Assembly (NCBI GenBank): GCA_039795755.1
Contig: JBDKLF010000065.1
Coordinates: forward strand, 1-14,315
Origin: JANNXY01 sp039795755
GTDB lineage: Bacteria; Patescibacteriota; Minisyncoccia; Phycocordibacterales; CAIZIN01
Direction of reading: 5' to 3'
Length of the DNA stretch: 14,315 nt
The position numbers and the translations under genes were made by a program. Positions 6,860-14,022 of this stretch are shown piece by piece. The first letter of the stretch is position 1. Every line of letters starts with the position of its first letter. A model generated the notes under the pieces. It saw nothing but the letters and a program-made list of their open reading frames with translations. It was not told the DNA's origin and did no database searches.

Positions 6860-9337
6860 ATGGCAAAAGAACAACCTGAGAAAAAAGAAGACAAAAGTGG
6901 TCCAATTGATCCCGATCGAATCTCGGTAGTTTCTCGTAATATTACGACTGAAATGAAGGAGTCATTCATTGACTATGCCATGTCAGTAATTACTGATCGA
7001 GCGCTTCCTGATGTACGTGACGGTCTCAAACCAGTACATCGAAGAATTTTATTTGCGATGGATCAAATGGGTCTTACGAACTCATCTAAGTTCCGAAAGT
7101 CTGCAACAGTAGTGGGAGAAGTACTTGGTAACTATCACCCACACGGTGACCTCGCGGTATACGAAACAATGGTAAAGATGGTGCAACCGTTCTCACTTCG
7201 TTATCCATTGCTCGTAGGACAAGGTAACTTCGGTAACATCGACGGAGACGGAGCAGCTGCTCACCGATATACAGAAGCAAAGATGTCAAAGATGGCATCA
7301 GAGTTGCTTCGTGATATCGAAAAAGAAACTATTGATTGGGTTCCAAACTATGATGGAACCAAGAAAGAGCCAAAAGTATTACCAACCGTAGTACCGAATC
7401 TTCTTCTTAATGGAACTCTGGGGATCGCAGTGGGAATGGCGACGTCTATTCCTCCTCACAATATGAATGAAATCATTGATGCAACCATGTTGCTCGTTGA
7501 GGATCCGAATGCGACCAATGATGATCTTGCAAAGTTGGTGAAAGGTCCTGATTTCCCAACAGGAGGAATTGCCTTTAATGAAAAAGATATTCAGCATGCA
7601 CTTGCGACTGGTAAGGGTGGGGTATTGTGTCGTGGAGAAGCGGAAATCATTGAGACCAAGTCAGGTATGTTCCAGATTATTATTACTTCGATCCCATATC
7701 GAGTAGTGAAGTCAACGCTTATGGAGCAAATCGCTGACCTTGTTCGCGAGAAGAAAATAGAAGGAATCAAAGGTCTTCGCGATGAATCAGCAAAAGACAT
7801 TCGAGTAGTGGTTGATATCAAGTCAGGTGCACATCCACAGAGTGTGTTGAATTATCTCTACAAGCACACACAGCTCGAAGAAACTTTCCATTACAACATT
7901 GTTGCACTCGTTGATGGAGTTCCACAGACATTGTCACTCAAATCAATTCTTCAGGAATTCATTGGTCATCGCAAGATTGTCATCAAGCGACGAACTGAAT
8001 TCGAACTCAAGGAAGCAGAAGATCGCGCGCATATTCTCGAAGGTCTCAAGAAGGCGCTTGACCACATCGATGAAATCATCAAGCTTATCAAGAAGAGTAA
8101 GGATGTGGCGACAGCTCATGAAGGTCTCATGAAAACATTTAAGTTCTCAGATCGACAGGCGACAGCGATCCTTGAAATGCGATTGCAAAAGCTTGCTGCA
8201 CTCGAACGAGAAAAGATTGAGAACGAACTCAAGGAACTTATGCTTCTCATTGCTGAGCTCAAATCAATTCTTGCAAATCCAAAGAAGATTCTTGCAATCA
8301 TCAAGAAGGAATTGGGTGAAATCAAGGATAAGTATGGTGATGAACGTCTCACTAAGATTGTGAAGCATGGGGCAAAGAACTTCTCAATGGAAGATCTTGT
8401 TGCTGATGATGATTCAGTACTCGTACTTACTTCTGGTGGATATGTGAAGCGAACTAATCCAGATGAATATCGCAAGCAGAAGCGTGGTGGTGTAGGTGTG
8501 GTAGACCTTGATACCAAGGAAGAAGATTTCATTACACATCTCGTCTATGCAACGATGCATTCAGACTTGCTCTTCTTTACTGATAAGGGTAAGGCGTTCC
8601 AGATCAAGATGTACGAATTGCCAGAAGGAAAGCGTGCGACAAAAGGTAAGTCAATCATGAACTTCTTATCATTGTCTCCTGATGAAAAGGTAACTTCGAT
8701 TCTGGTGATGCCAAAGGAATCAAAGAAGATGTCTCTCGGAATTATGTTCGTGACTCGTGAAGGTGTGGGCAAGAAGTGTGATGCAGCAAGCTTCCATGAT
8801 GTACGACGATCAGGAATTATTGCAATCAAACTCGCAGATAACGATGAGTTGGTAACCGCAACATTTACCGAAAAGGGTGATGATATGATTCTCGTCACAA
8901 AGAAAGGTCAGTCTATTCGATTCAAAGAATCAGATATTCGTGAGATGGGACGATCAGCGGGTGGAGTGACTGCAATGAGACTCGATAAGGGTGACAGTAT
9001 TGTTGGTGCAGATGTGATCAAGAAGGAGATGAAGAAAGCGATGCTCCTCGTCATGGGTGCCAATGGATATGGTAAGACCACTGATCTCGAAGAATACAAA
9101 GTTCAGAAGCGAGCAGGTTCAGGAATCAAGACTGCACAAGTAACCACCAAGACCGGAGATATTATTGCTTCAAAGGTAGTTGCAGATCCAGAAGCAGAAA
9201 TCGTTGCAATCTCAAAGAAGAGTCAGGTGATTCGAGTTGATGTCAAAGAAATTCCAGAGCTCGGTCGTCAGACTCAAGGTGTTCGTGTGATGAAACTTCG
9301 TGATGGTGATTCACTTGCCAGCATGATTTGTTTCTAG
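6860..9337 (+). CDS. gyrA: DNA gyrase subunit A
   Basis: Catalytic breakage-reunion subunit of gyrase, which with GyrB introduces negative supercoils. It is 825 aa, near the usual length. The winged-helix/tower core covers about 25-510, with the active-site Tyr137 in AAAHRYTEAKMS (132-143) and Arg136 beside it. A coiled-coil-rich stretch lies at about 380-500. The C-terminal beta-pinwheel (about 515-822) carries a GyrA box, QKRGGVG (540-546), which supports gyrase over topoisomerase IV. The quinolone-resistance region reads HPHGDLAVYETMV (93-105), so the E. coli Ser83 equivalent is Leu98 (CTC) and the Asp87 equivalent is Glu102. It is preceded by a leaderless-type promoter and followed within 14 nt by a structured RNA candidate. 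gyrB is not in view. Confidence 0.96.
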   Translation: MAKEQPEKKEDKSGPIDPDRISVVSRNITTEMKESFIDYAMSVITDRALPDVRDGLKPVHRRILFAMDQMGLTNSSKFRKSATVVGEVLGNYHPHGDLAVYETMVKMVQPFSLRYPLLVGQGNFGNIDGDGAAAHRYTEAKMSKMASELLRDIEKETIDWVPNYDGTKKEPKVLPTVVPNLLLNGTLGIAVGMATSIPPHNMNEIIDATMLLVEDPNATNDDLAKLVKGPDFPTGGIAFNEKDIQHALATGKGGVLCRGEAEIIETKSGMFQIIITSIPYRVVKSTLMEQIADLVREKKIEGIKGLRDESAKDIRVVVDIKSGAHPQSVLNYLYKHTQLEETFHYNIVALVDGVPQTLSLKSILQEFIGHRKIVIKRRTEFELKEAEDRAHILEGLKKALDHIDEIIKLIKKSKDVATAHEGLMKTFKFSDRQATAILEMRLQKLAALEREKIENELKELMLLIAELKSILANPKKILAIIKKELGEIKDKYGDERLTKIVKHGAKNFSMEDLVADDDSVLVLTSGGYVKRTNPDEYRKQKRGGVGVVDLDTKEEDFITHLVYATMHSDLLFFTDKGKAFQIKMYELPEGKRATKGKSIMNFLSLSPDEKVTSILVMPKESKKMSLGIMFVTREGVGKKCDAASFHDVRRSGIIAIKLADNDELVTATFTEKGDDMILVTKKGQSIRFKESDIREMGRSAGGVTAMRLDKGDSIVGADVIKKEMKKAMLLVMGANGYGKTTDLEEYKVQKRAGSGIKTAQVTTKTGDIIASKVVADPEAEIVAISKKSQVIRVDVKEIPELGRQTQGVRVMKLRDGDSLASMICF

Positions 9338-9350
9338 TAAGTTTATACAC

Positions 9351-9710
9351 GGAGCAAAAGTGACCTATATGTAACTGCCACAAACAGAGATTGGTGAGAT
9401 GTGGCTATTCGTAGTCGAAGTAACCAATCGTTCGTATGTTATTTGAAGTGAGGCTCTATTACTGCAACGGCGTTGTTGCCAATAGTCCAGAGGAAATGGT
9501 CTTCTGGTTGGTGAGCTGTAACTTCAGATCTACTTTTTTGTACGCTGGGACCTTAGGGTCGGTGGGCAAGAAGAATGTGGTGTTCATGTGTTTGGCTGGA
9601 AGTGGCCACCCAAAGGCTCTCTTGACCGAGAGACGGGAATCTCCTGGCTGGGCTGGGAGAGTATTGCTTCAGAGTTCCCTTGTGGCTTGCTGCAAGGGAA
9701 CTTTCTATTT
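9351..9710 (+). ncRNA. Candidate structured non-coding RNA, family not recognised
   Basis: Paired elements found by eye: a closing helix GGAGCAA (9351-9357) with TTGCTTC (9664-9670); an H-type pseudoknot from GCCACA/TGTGGC (9377-9382/9400-9405) and GATTGGT/ACCAATC (9389-9395/9423-9429); a hairpin at 9408-9419; CTATT/AATAG plus GCAAC/GTTGC at 9456-9485; an 8-bp hairpin at 9487-9507; further hairpins at 9591-9614, 9617-9632 and 9640-9660. A strong terminator ends it. I looked for RNase P RNA, tmRNA and SRP RNA signatures and found none. TATACA (9344-9349) could be a -10, but no -35 is clear; alternatively it is the gyrA 3' UTR. The 96-codon frame across it (9436-9726) has odd composition and is probably spurious. 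Confidence 0.6.
9673..9710 (+). terminator. Strong intrinsic terminator
   Basis: AGTTCCCTTG (9673-9682) and CAAGGGAACT (9693-9702) form a perfect 10-bp stem with a 10-nt loop, followed by TTTCTATTTATT. It starts two bases after the closing helix of the RNA candidate and ends that transcript and any gyrA read-through. Confidence 0.9.
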
Positions 9711-9720
9711 ATTAAATAAA

Positions 9721-9819
9721 ATTTAGAAACCTATAGAGCTAAGGGTTCAAGTTTTCTTTCGACTGTAAATTTGTTGTTAGTTTTACTTTCTTCCTGTGTC
9801 TTGATAGTATTTAGAAACC
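9721..9819. repeat. 11-nt direct repeat pair
   Basis: ATTTAGAAACC occurs at 9721-9731 and again at 9809-9819, 88 nt apart. The second copy is next to the hairpin at 9821-9842. It may be chance in AT-rich spacer DNA, or the edge of a small element. Confidence 0.35.
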
Positions 9820-9979
9820 AGCCATTCTTGAGCGGGAATGGCATCATGGTATTGCTCACCACCTGTGTTCTGAAGAATTTTTAAGTCCAAGTAGTGGCAT
9901 ACGAACGGAAAGTAATGCGAGCAACTCAAAACTCGTGTGAATTGCGGATCGGTTCACCGAACTGCACGTAAAAAATTTT

Positions 9980-10015
9980 AAGAACTATGACTTAAGTCAA
10001 CAGGTGGTTCTTTTT
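9980..10015 (+). terminator. Terminator-like hairpin containing a 12-nt palindrome
   Basis: AAGAACT (9980-9986) pairs with GGTTCTT (10006-10012), with one U-G pair, and is followed by more T. The loop contains the perfect palindrome TGACTTAAGTCA, which can form its own small stem. The 3' arm also competes with the 9-bp long-range pairing to 9858-9866. The T-rich end suits rightward termination; the minus strand also gives a T-run after four A. Confidence 0.45.
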
Positions 10016-10022
10016 ATATAAA

Positions 10023-10075
10023 ACCTCACCCGACTCGCAGAAGCCTCCTTATCAAAGAGAGGGTTGGGGAGAGGT
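10023..10075. repeat. 53-bp imperfect palindromic element
   Basis: The ends ACCTCACCC (10023-10031) and GGGGAGAGGT (10066-10075) are inverted repeats with one mismatch. An inner arm, CCTCCTT (10044-10050) with AAGAGAGG (10055-10062), pairs around ATCA with one bulge. The C-rich/G-rich layout resembles REP- or MITE-like palindromes dispersed in many genomes. It lies just upstream of the methyltransferase promoter. Whether it is repeated elsewhere cannot be seen here. Confidence 0.5.
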
Positions 10076-10080
10076 GAATC

Positions 10081-10113
10081 TTGTAGTGACACGTGTCATG
10101 TTATACTAATTTC
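10081..10113 (+). promoter_or_regulatory. Promoter with palindromic operator for the methyltransferase-pilin cluster
   Basis: TATACT (10102-10107), preceded by TGT, forms an extended -10, and 6 nt later comes the ATG at 10114. TTGTAG (10081-10086) is a weak -35 with 15-bp spacing. Between them is TGACACGTGTCA (10087-10098), a perfect 12-bp palindrome. A dimeric repressor bound there would block RNA polymerase. No regulator gene is in the window. Confidence 0.6.
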
Positions 10114-10641
10114 ATGTTTGCACACCCCAAAGATCATATAGAGTTTCTCGAGCTTGATCATGGTATGAAGGTACTTGATGTTGGCGCAGGGGCAGGACAT
10201 CACGCGATCGAAATTGCCCGAGCAGTCGGAAATACAGGAAGAGTCTATGCACTTGATGTGCAGCGAGATCTTCTTGCTCGAATTACAAAAGAAGCAGCTG
10301 AATCAAAGCTTCATAATGTTGATATTATTTGGGGAAATATCGAGAAGAAAGGTGGTACGCGTCTCCAGGATGATATATGCGATCGTGTGCTTGTTGCCAA
10401 TGTGATGTTCCAGCTGGATCACAAGATTGATGCAATTGCAGAAATGAAGCGTGTATTGAAGCCAGCAGGGAGAATTATGATAATCGATTGGAAAGACAGT
10501 ATTACAGGACACAGTGATCATGTGAAGATGCTTATATCAATGATTGATATGGAGCAGATGTTTATTGCTGCTGGTTTTACCAAAGAACAAGAATTCGATG
10601 CAGGAAGCCATCATTACGGTATAATCATGAGGAAACAGTAA
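10114..10641 (+). CDS. Class I SAM-dependent methyltransferase
   Basis: Rossmann-fold methyltransferase of 175 aa, substrate unknown. Motif I is VLDVGAGAGHHAIEIA (20-35). The acidic residue ending strand 2 is in YALDVQ (45-50), and motif III/IV-like VLVANVMFQLD (92-102) is followed by EMKRVLKPAGRIMIIDW (110-126), typical of UbiE/Methyltransf_11-type enzymes. There is no signal peptide, so it is cytoplasmic. I chose ATG 10114 over an in-frame GTG at 10093, because the GTG lies within the operator palindrome upstream of the -10. The solute-binding protein gene begins 9 nt after its stop, so the two are probably co-transcribed. Possible targets are a small molecule, lipid or a protein of this cluster; nothing in the sequence decides. 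Confidence 0.88.
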   Translation: MFAHPKDHIEFLELDHGMKVLDVGAGAGHHAIEIARAVGNTGRVYALDVQRDLLARITKEAAESKLHNVDIIWGNIEKKGGTRLQDDICDRVLVANVMFQLDHKIDAIAEMKRVLKPAGRIMIIDWKDSITGHSDHVKMLISMIDMEQMFIAAGFTKEQEFDAGSHHYGIIMRKQ

Positions 10642-10650
10642 TTATTTTAT

Positions 10651-11967
10651 ATGTCATTATTTCAAGGAATCATCATCGGAATATTAATAGTTGGGGCGAT
10701 TGGTGGAGTAGCGTTATTTGCATTGTCACGAGCCAATAGCACAACAGAGCTTGCACCACTCACGATATGGGGAATGGTAGATCCTGCTTCAATGGACGCA
10801 TTTCTTACTACTATCGCTGAGAGAAAAGACGCAACAATTCCAGTGTTTAATTATGTGTATGTCACTCCGGAGAATTTCGAAAGAGATTTCCTCGAAGCGT
10901 TAGCAACTGGTCAGGGTCCTGACTTGGTATTGCTTCCACATGAAGAGATACTTAATCAGCGTAACAAGTTATTTGTTTTTCCGTATGATAGTTTACCGGT
11001 GCGAACCTTCAAAGAATTATTTATAGAGGCAGGAGAAGTATTCTTTGCTCCTGAGGGTACTATTGCACTTCCATTCTCAATTGATCCATTGGTAATGTAT
11101 TGGAATCGAACAGCGTTCTCACGAGCGGGAATTGCTCAAGTTCCACGTTATTGGGATGAAGTAATTAGTATTGAACCAAAGTTGGTAGAGAAGGACACTG
11201 CGGGTCAGGTCAAGAAGGCTGCACTTGCACTCGGTGAATTCTCAAATATTTCATATGCTAAAGACATTCTCTCTACATTGTTTATGCAGTCTGGTACCAA
11301 TATTGTTGGTTACAATGGGAACAAACTTATTTCACTTATTAATGAACGAGGTCCGTACACGATTCCACCTGCAGATACCGCAATCACGTTCTTTACTCAA
11401 TTCTCAAACCCAGTAAAGGCCTATTATTCATGGAGCAAGGCTTTGCCACAATCAATTGAATTATTTGCTCAAGGTGACCTTGCAATGCTCTTTGCAAAGG
11501 CGAGTGATGTGAATCGAATTCAACAGAAGAATCCTAATCTCAACTTCGATGTAACCGAGTTTCCAATTACTCGTGATGAAGCAAATGGTGCGCTTACCTT
11601 TGGAAGTATGTACGGTGTAGGTGTGGTTGCACGTGGAGCGAATGTACAAGAAGCAATCAATGCCGTCTCTATTCTTACTTCGAAGGAGAGTCTCACCTCA
11701 TGGGAGACGATTTCACAGTTGCCACCAGTACGTCGAGATATGCTCGCAGTGGCTCCGGTAGATCCATACAAAGTAGTGTTCTACAATGCTGCACTACGAT
11801 CAAAGGTCTGGTATGACCCAAATGGAAAAGCAACTGAATCAATCTTCAAGGATCTTATTGATGCAGTAGTTACTGGACGACAACAGCTCTCAGTTGCTGC
11901 ACGTGAAGCTGATGATGCGCTTAATAATTTATTATTCAGTCTCGATCCTAACGCTTCACAACAATGA
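10651..11967 (+). CDS. Membrane-anchored extracellular solute-binding protein
   Basis: A 438-aa protein of the SBP family 1/8 type that normally delivers sugars to ABC importers. An N-terminal helix (about 5-26) has no lipobox Cys, so it is anchored by an uncleaved helix, with the binding domain outside. Family landmarks are GQGPDLVLLPHEEIL (87-101), the hinge region LPFSIDPLVMYWNRTAFSRAGI (140-161, conserved P, Y, N, AG) with PRYWDE, and FAQGDLAMLF (272-281). No permease or ATPase gene is in the window. The next gene overlaps it by 4 nt (ATGA), indicating translational coupling to the pilin-like array. It may serve as a surface receptor or use a distant transporter. The family call is firm; the ligand is unknown. 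Confidence 0.88.
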   Translation: MSLFQGIIIGILIVGAIGGVALFALSRANSTTELAPLTIWGMVDPASMDAFLTTIAERKDATIPVFNYVYVTPENFERDFLEALATGQGPDLVLLPHEEILNQRNKLFVFPYDSLPVRTFKELFIEAGEVFFAPEGTIALPFSIDPLVMYWNRTAFSRAGIAQVPRYWDEVISIEPKLVEKDTAGQVKKAALALGEFSNISYAKDILSTLFMQSGTNIVGYNGNKLISLINERGPYTIPPADTAITFFTQFSNPVKAYYSWSKALPQSIELFAQGDLAMLFAKASDVNRIQQKNPNLNFDVTEFPITRDEANGALTFGSMYGVGVVARGANVQEAINAVSILTSKESLTSWETISQLPPVRRDMLAVAPVDPYKVVFYNAALRSKVWYDPNGKATESIFKDLIDAVVTGRQQLSVAAREADDALNNLLFSLDPNASQQ

Positions 11968-12425
11968 GAACAGGACTTATTGCATCATTTTTTGTAACAC
12001 TTTTCTTTTGCGCACAATTGGTATACGCACAGGCACCAGGTAGTCCTCAAGTATTACAGGTCCAAAAAGGCGGAGGACTCACCTCTATTATTCCATGTAC
12101 CATTCCTGACCCAGGAGATCCTACATATGATCAACCGAACAAGCCACCAAGTGGACTCAATTGTAATAGTTGGCAGGACCTTGTAGAAATCGTACAGTTT
12201 TTCATTAACAGTGCGTTGGTGATTGCCACAACACTCGCAGTAATTTCATTCACCTGGGCAGGGTGGCTATACCTTACTTCACAAGGTGACCCTGGTCAGA
12301 TCAAGAAGGCACATGGGATATTTCTCATGGTGCTCAAGGGATTTATATTCATGGGACTTGCGTATTTGTTAGTAAAGACAATCCTTAGCACGATTGCAAA
12401 ACCAGATTATTCTAGGCTACAATAA
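11964..12425 (+). CDS. VirB2/TrbC-like two-helix pilin-like protein 1
   Basis: 153-aa precursor with a signal peptide (about 1-22, ending VYA before QAPG). A Pro-rich extracellular segment with Cys45 and Cys67 follows, then two membrane helices (about 78-104 and 118-142) joined by TSQGDPGQIKKAHG (105-118). This layout of signal, short loop and two helices with a charged hinge is that of VirB2/TrbC-type pilins. The two Cys could form a disulfide outside the cell. Its ATG overlaps the solute-binding protein stop. The hinge K-A-H-G is shared with the next gene, suggesting a recent duplication or common subfamily. Confidence 0.75.
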   Translation: MRTGLIASFFVTLFFCAQLVYAQAPGSPQVLQVQKGGGLTSIIPCTIPDPGDPTYDQPNKPPSGLNCNSWQDLVEIVQFFINSALVIATTLAVISFTWAGWLYLTSQGDPGQIKKAHGIFLMVLKGFIFMGLAYLLVKTILSTIAKPDYSRLQ

Positions 12426-12429
12426 GTAT

Positions 12430-12807
12430 ATGAAATATTTTTTTACTCTATGTGTGATTGTGTTCTTGTGTGCACTTACTGCACTTCCGGTGCTTGCTCA
12501 GAACACAAATACTACTTCAGGTGGATGTAATAATTCTAACGGAAGACTTTGTAATCCATTGAATTATAATAGTGTCACTGACTTGATTCCAAGGATTCTT
12601 GATATTGTTGCTCAAGTAGGACTTGTCGTATGTACCTTCTTTATTATCTTTGCAGGATTCAAATATGTAACCGCTGCAGGGAATTCTGGTGAGATTGAGA
12701 AAGCTCATGGAATATTATTATGGGCAGTTGTTGGTACTGCAGTGCTTCTCGGTGCAAAGGTGCTTGCAAGTATTCTCGCCAATACCGTTAACCAAATCAT
12801 AAAATAA
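12430..12807 (+). CDS. VirB2/TrbC-like two-helix pilin-like protein 2
   Basis: 125 aa from ATG 12430; an in-frame ATG at 12394 lies inside the previous gene and would precede the signal peptide. The signal peptide is about 1-23 (ending VLA before QNTN). An Asn/Thr-rich stretch with Cys33 and Cys41 (CNPL) follows, then helices at about 56-80 and 93-117 around TAAGNSGEIEKAHG (81-94). Among the six paralogues it resembles protein 1 most, in the KAHG hinge and the paired Cys. It starts 4 nt after protein 1 without a Shine-Dalgarno sequence. A pilin or membrane-channel subunit is the likely role by family. Confidence 0.78.
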   Translation: MKYFFTLCVIVFLCALTALPVLAQNTNTTSGGCNNSNGRLCNPLNYNSVTDLIPRILDIVAQVGLVVCTFFIIFAGFKYVTAAGNSGEIEKAHGILLWAVVGTAVLLGAKVLASILANTVNQIIK

Positions 12808-12810
12808 TTT

Positions 12811-13266
12811 ATGAAAGCTACCTTAAAGAAAATCAGTATAACAAGCATGGGGGTAGTGGTAGGGACACTTATTCCATATGCTGCGGTATTTGCTCAGAAT
12901 TCAAATGGTACCGAGACTAATGGTAATCCTTATGTTTTTACTGGTAATTCAGGAAGTAGAGTGACAGGGCGGGGAGCAACAGGAAGATTTGGAAGTATTC
13001 AACAATTAGGGATGGAGGTTATCCGCTTCATTGAGACATTGATTGTTCCGCTTATCATGTCACTCGCATTGCTCGCATTCTTGTGGGGAGTGTTGCAGTA
13101 TATTCGCAAAGGTGGTGATCCAGGAGAGCGAGAACAGGGTCGTCAGTTCATGCTCTGGGGCGTGATTGGTCTCGCAGTGATGGCATCAGTGTGGGGACTT
13201 GTACGAATACTTACTAACACTATTGGTGTACCAGTCGGTATCCCATCACTTGATCCAATAAAGTAA
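12811..13266 (+). CDS. Two-helix pilin-like protein 3
   Basis: 151 aa. The signal peptide is about 1-28 (ending VFA before QNSN), followed by a Gly/Asn/Thr-rich exposed region (30-62). The helices are at about 75-98 and 112-135, with RKGGDPGEREQGR (99-111) between them. The second helix, LWGVIGLAVMASVWGLV (115-131), defines a subfamily shared with proteins 4, 5 and 6. The C-terminal tail is short and proline-containing. It begins 3 nt after protein 2. The hinge GDPG matches protein 1, tying the two subfamilies together. Confidence 0.72.
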   Translation: MKATLKKISITSMGVVVGTLIPYAAVFAQNSNGTETNGNPYVFTGNSGSRVTGRGATGRFGSIQQLGMEVIRFIETLIVPLIMSLALLAFLWGVLQYIRKGGDPGEREQGRQFMLWGVIGLAVMASVWGLVRILTNTIGVPVGIPSLDPIK

Positions 13267-13270
13267 TTCT

Positions 13271-13579
13271 ATGTTCAACTCTTCTTCAGGTAGAAACTTC
13301 AGTTCATTGGTTGATTATACCGAGGGTATTTTTGTAACGATTGTATTTAGAATTATTTTTGGTTTAGCTCTTGTTTATTTCTTACTCAACGTATATCGAT
13401 TGATCAAGGATGGTGGTGATGAAGGCAAGAGAAAGGATCATCAGAAAGCAATTATGTGGTCACTCATCGCAATTGCAGCCATGATGTCTGTCTGGGCACT
13501 TGTCTCATTGGTGACAGGAACATTCGGAGAGCCAACAGTTCTTCCACAGATTGATGCGAACTATCTTGATTCTTTCTAA
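13271..13579 (+). CDS. Two-helix pilin-like protein 4, no signal peptide
   Basis: 102 aa, lacking a cleavable signal peptide. Helix 1 is about 20-44, the hinge is KDGGDEGKRKDHQK (46-59), and helix 2 (60-84) is MWSLIAIAAMMSVWALVS. It aligns with protein 3 across the whole two-helix part, but has a Ser/Asn-rich N-terminus and a 15-residue polar tail. It starts 4 nt after protein 3, through the junction TAATTCTATG that recurs before protein 6. Function is unknown beyond membership of this array. Confidence 0.7.
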   Translation: MFNSSSGRNFSSLVDYTEGIFVTIVFRIIFGLALVYFLLNVYRLIKDGGDEGKRKDHQKAIMWSLIAIAAMMSVWALVSLVTGTFGEPTVLPQIDANYLDSF

Positions 13580-13587
13580 TTGCCTTG

Positions 13588-13652
13588 TGATATAATAGTC
13601 TCCATAGACCTTTGGTAGTATTGGGTCATTATAAATAGTATATATAATTCAT
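13588..13652 (+). promoter_or_regulatory. Internal promoter before pilin-like protein 5
   Basis: TGATATAAT (13588-13596) is a perfect extended -10. TTGATT (13566-13571) is a possible -35 at a long 19-bp spacing. It would leave a leader of about 50 nt, unlike the leaderless genes elsewhere. A second TATAAT (13643-13648) lies 4 nt before the ATG at 13653. The last two paralogues can therefore be expressed separately from the first part of the cluster. Confidence 0.65.
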
Positions 13653-14018
13653 ATGAAGAAATTAGCAGCATTTATAACAGCACTTGTAGCGACCACTCCT
13701 GCATTTGCTTTTGCAGCAGAAGGTAACTTCGACAACATTTTCCGTGCAGTTGATACTGTGATGGGATTGATTACTAAGCTTATCCCGATTGTTATTGGTG
13801 CAGCAGTATTGCTCTTCCTCTTCGGTATTCTCAAGTTCGTATTTGCTGGAGATGACGAAAGTCGCAAGGCAGCACGAGGATTTATGATTCTTGGAATCGT
13901 TGCTCTCGCGGTAATGGTATCAGTATGGGGATTGGTACGATTCTTGCAGAGTACTTTCGGACTTGAGAACAGTCAGGAAGCAATTCAGCCTCCAAAGATT
14001 CCTGTATACGGAAGATAA
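13653..14018 (+). CDS. Two-helix pilin-like protein 5
   Basis: 121 aa. A classic signal peptide (about 1-21, KK then a hydrophobic core, ending AFA) is followed by a short exposed segment. Helix 1 is about 43-64, the hinge is FAGDDESRKAARG (64-76), and helix 2 is about 77-98, with LAVMVSVWGLVRFL (85-98) matching protein 3. The tail is polar, ending IPVYGR. It is the only gene of the array with its own strong -10, which suggests it may be the most expressed, possibly a major subunit; that is inference. Confidence 0.75.
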   Translation: MKKLAAFITALVATTPAFAFAAEGNFDNIFRAVDTVMGLITKLIPIVIGAAVLLFLFGILKFVFAGDDESRKAARGFMILGIVALAVMVSVWGLVRFLQSTFGLENSQEAIQPPKIPVYGR

Positions 14019-14022
14019 TTCT

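Larger units (their letters stand above)
9711..10022. other. Gene-free stretch with hairpins and weak reading frames
   Basis: No convincing gene, tRNA or rRNA. It contains an 11-nt direct repeat, a perfect 7-bp hairpin GCCATTC/GAATGGC (9821-9827/9836-9842), a hairpin around CGGTTCACCG at 9944-9965, and a long-range 9-bp complement ACCACCTGT (9858-9866) with ACAGGTGGT (10000-10008). The latter encloses about 130 nt just before a T-tract, which might delimit a second RNA. On the minus strand a 38-codon frame (9847-9731) and an overlapping 56-codon frame without a usual start (9953-9783) look faintly protein-like. They may be remnants of a lost gene or a repeat. Confidence 0.45.

Noticed and set aside
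8116..8532. 138-codon minus-strand frame inside gyrA
   Set aside because: It is a shadow of gyrA, very rich in Ser and Arg, with no independent signals.
9436..9726. 96-codon plus-strand frame downstream of gyrA
   Set aside because: It has odd composition rich in Cys, Trp and Gly, runs through the hairpins and the terminator stem, and lacks any promoter or start context. It is better explained as the structured RNA.
9429..9907. 10-nt complement CGTTCGTATG (9429-9438) with CATACGAACG (9898-9907)
   Set aside because: It spans a strong terminator, and a single 10-mer match in this much sequence is expected by chance at roughly this frequency.
9783..9953. 56-codon minus-strand frame that looks partly protein-like
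   Set aside because: It has no ATG or GTG start, is closed by stops on both sides, and overlaps another weak frame. It is kept only as a possible remnant.
9940..9965. GGTTCACC resembling a tRNA T-arm
   Set aside because: There is no acceptor, D or anticodon arm around it; it forms a simple local hairpin.
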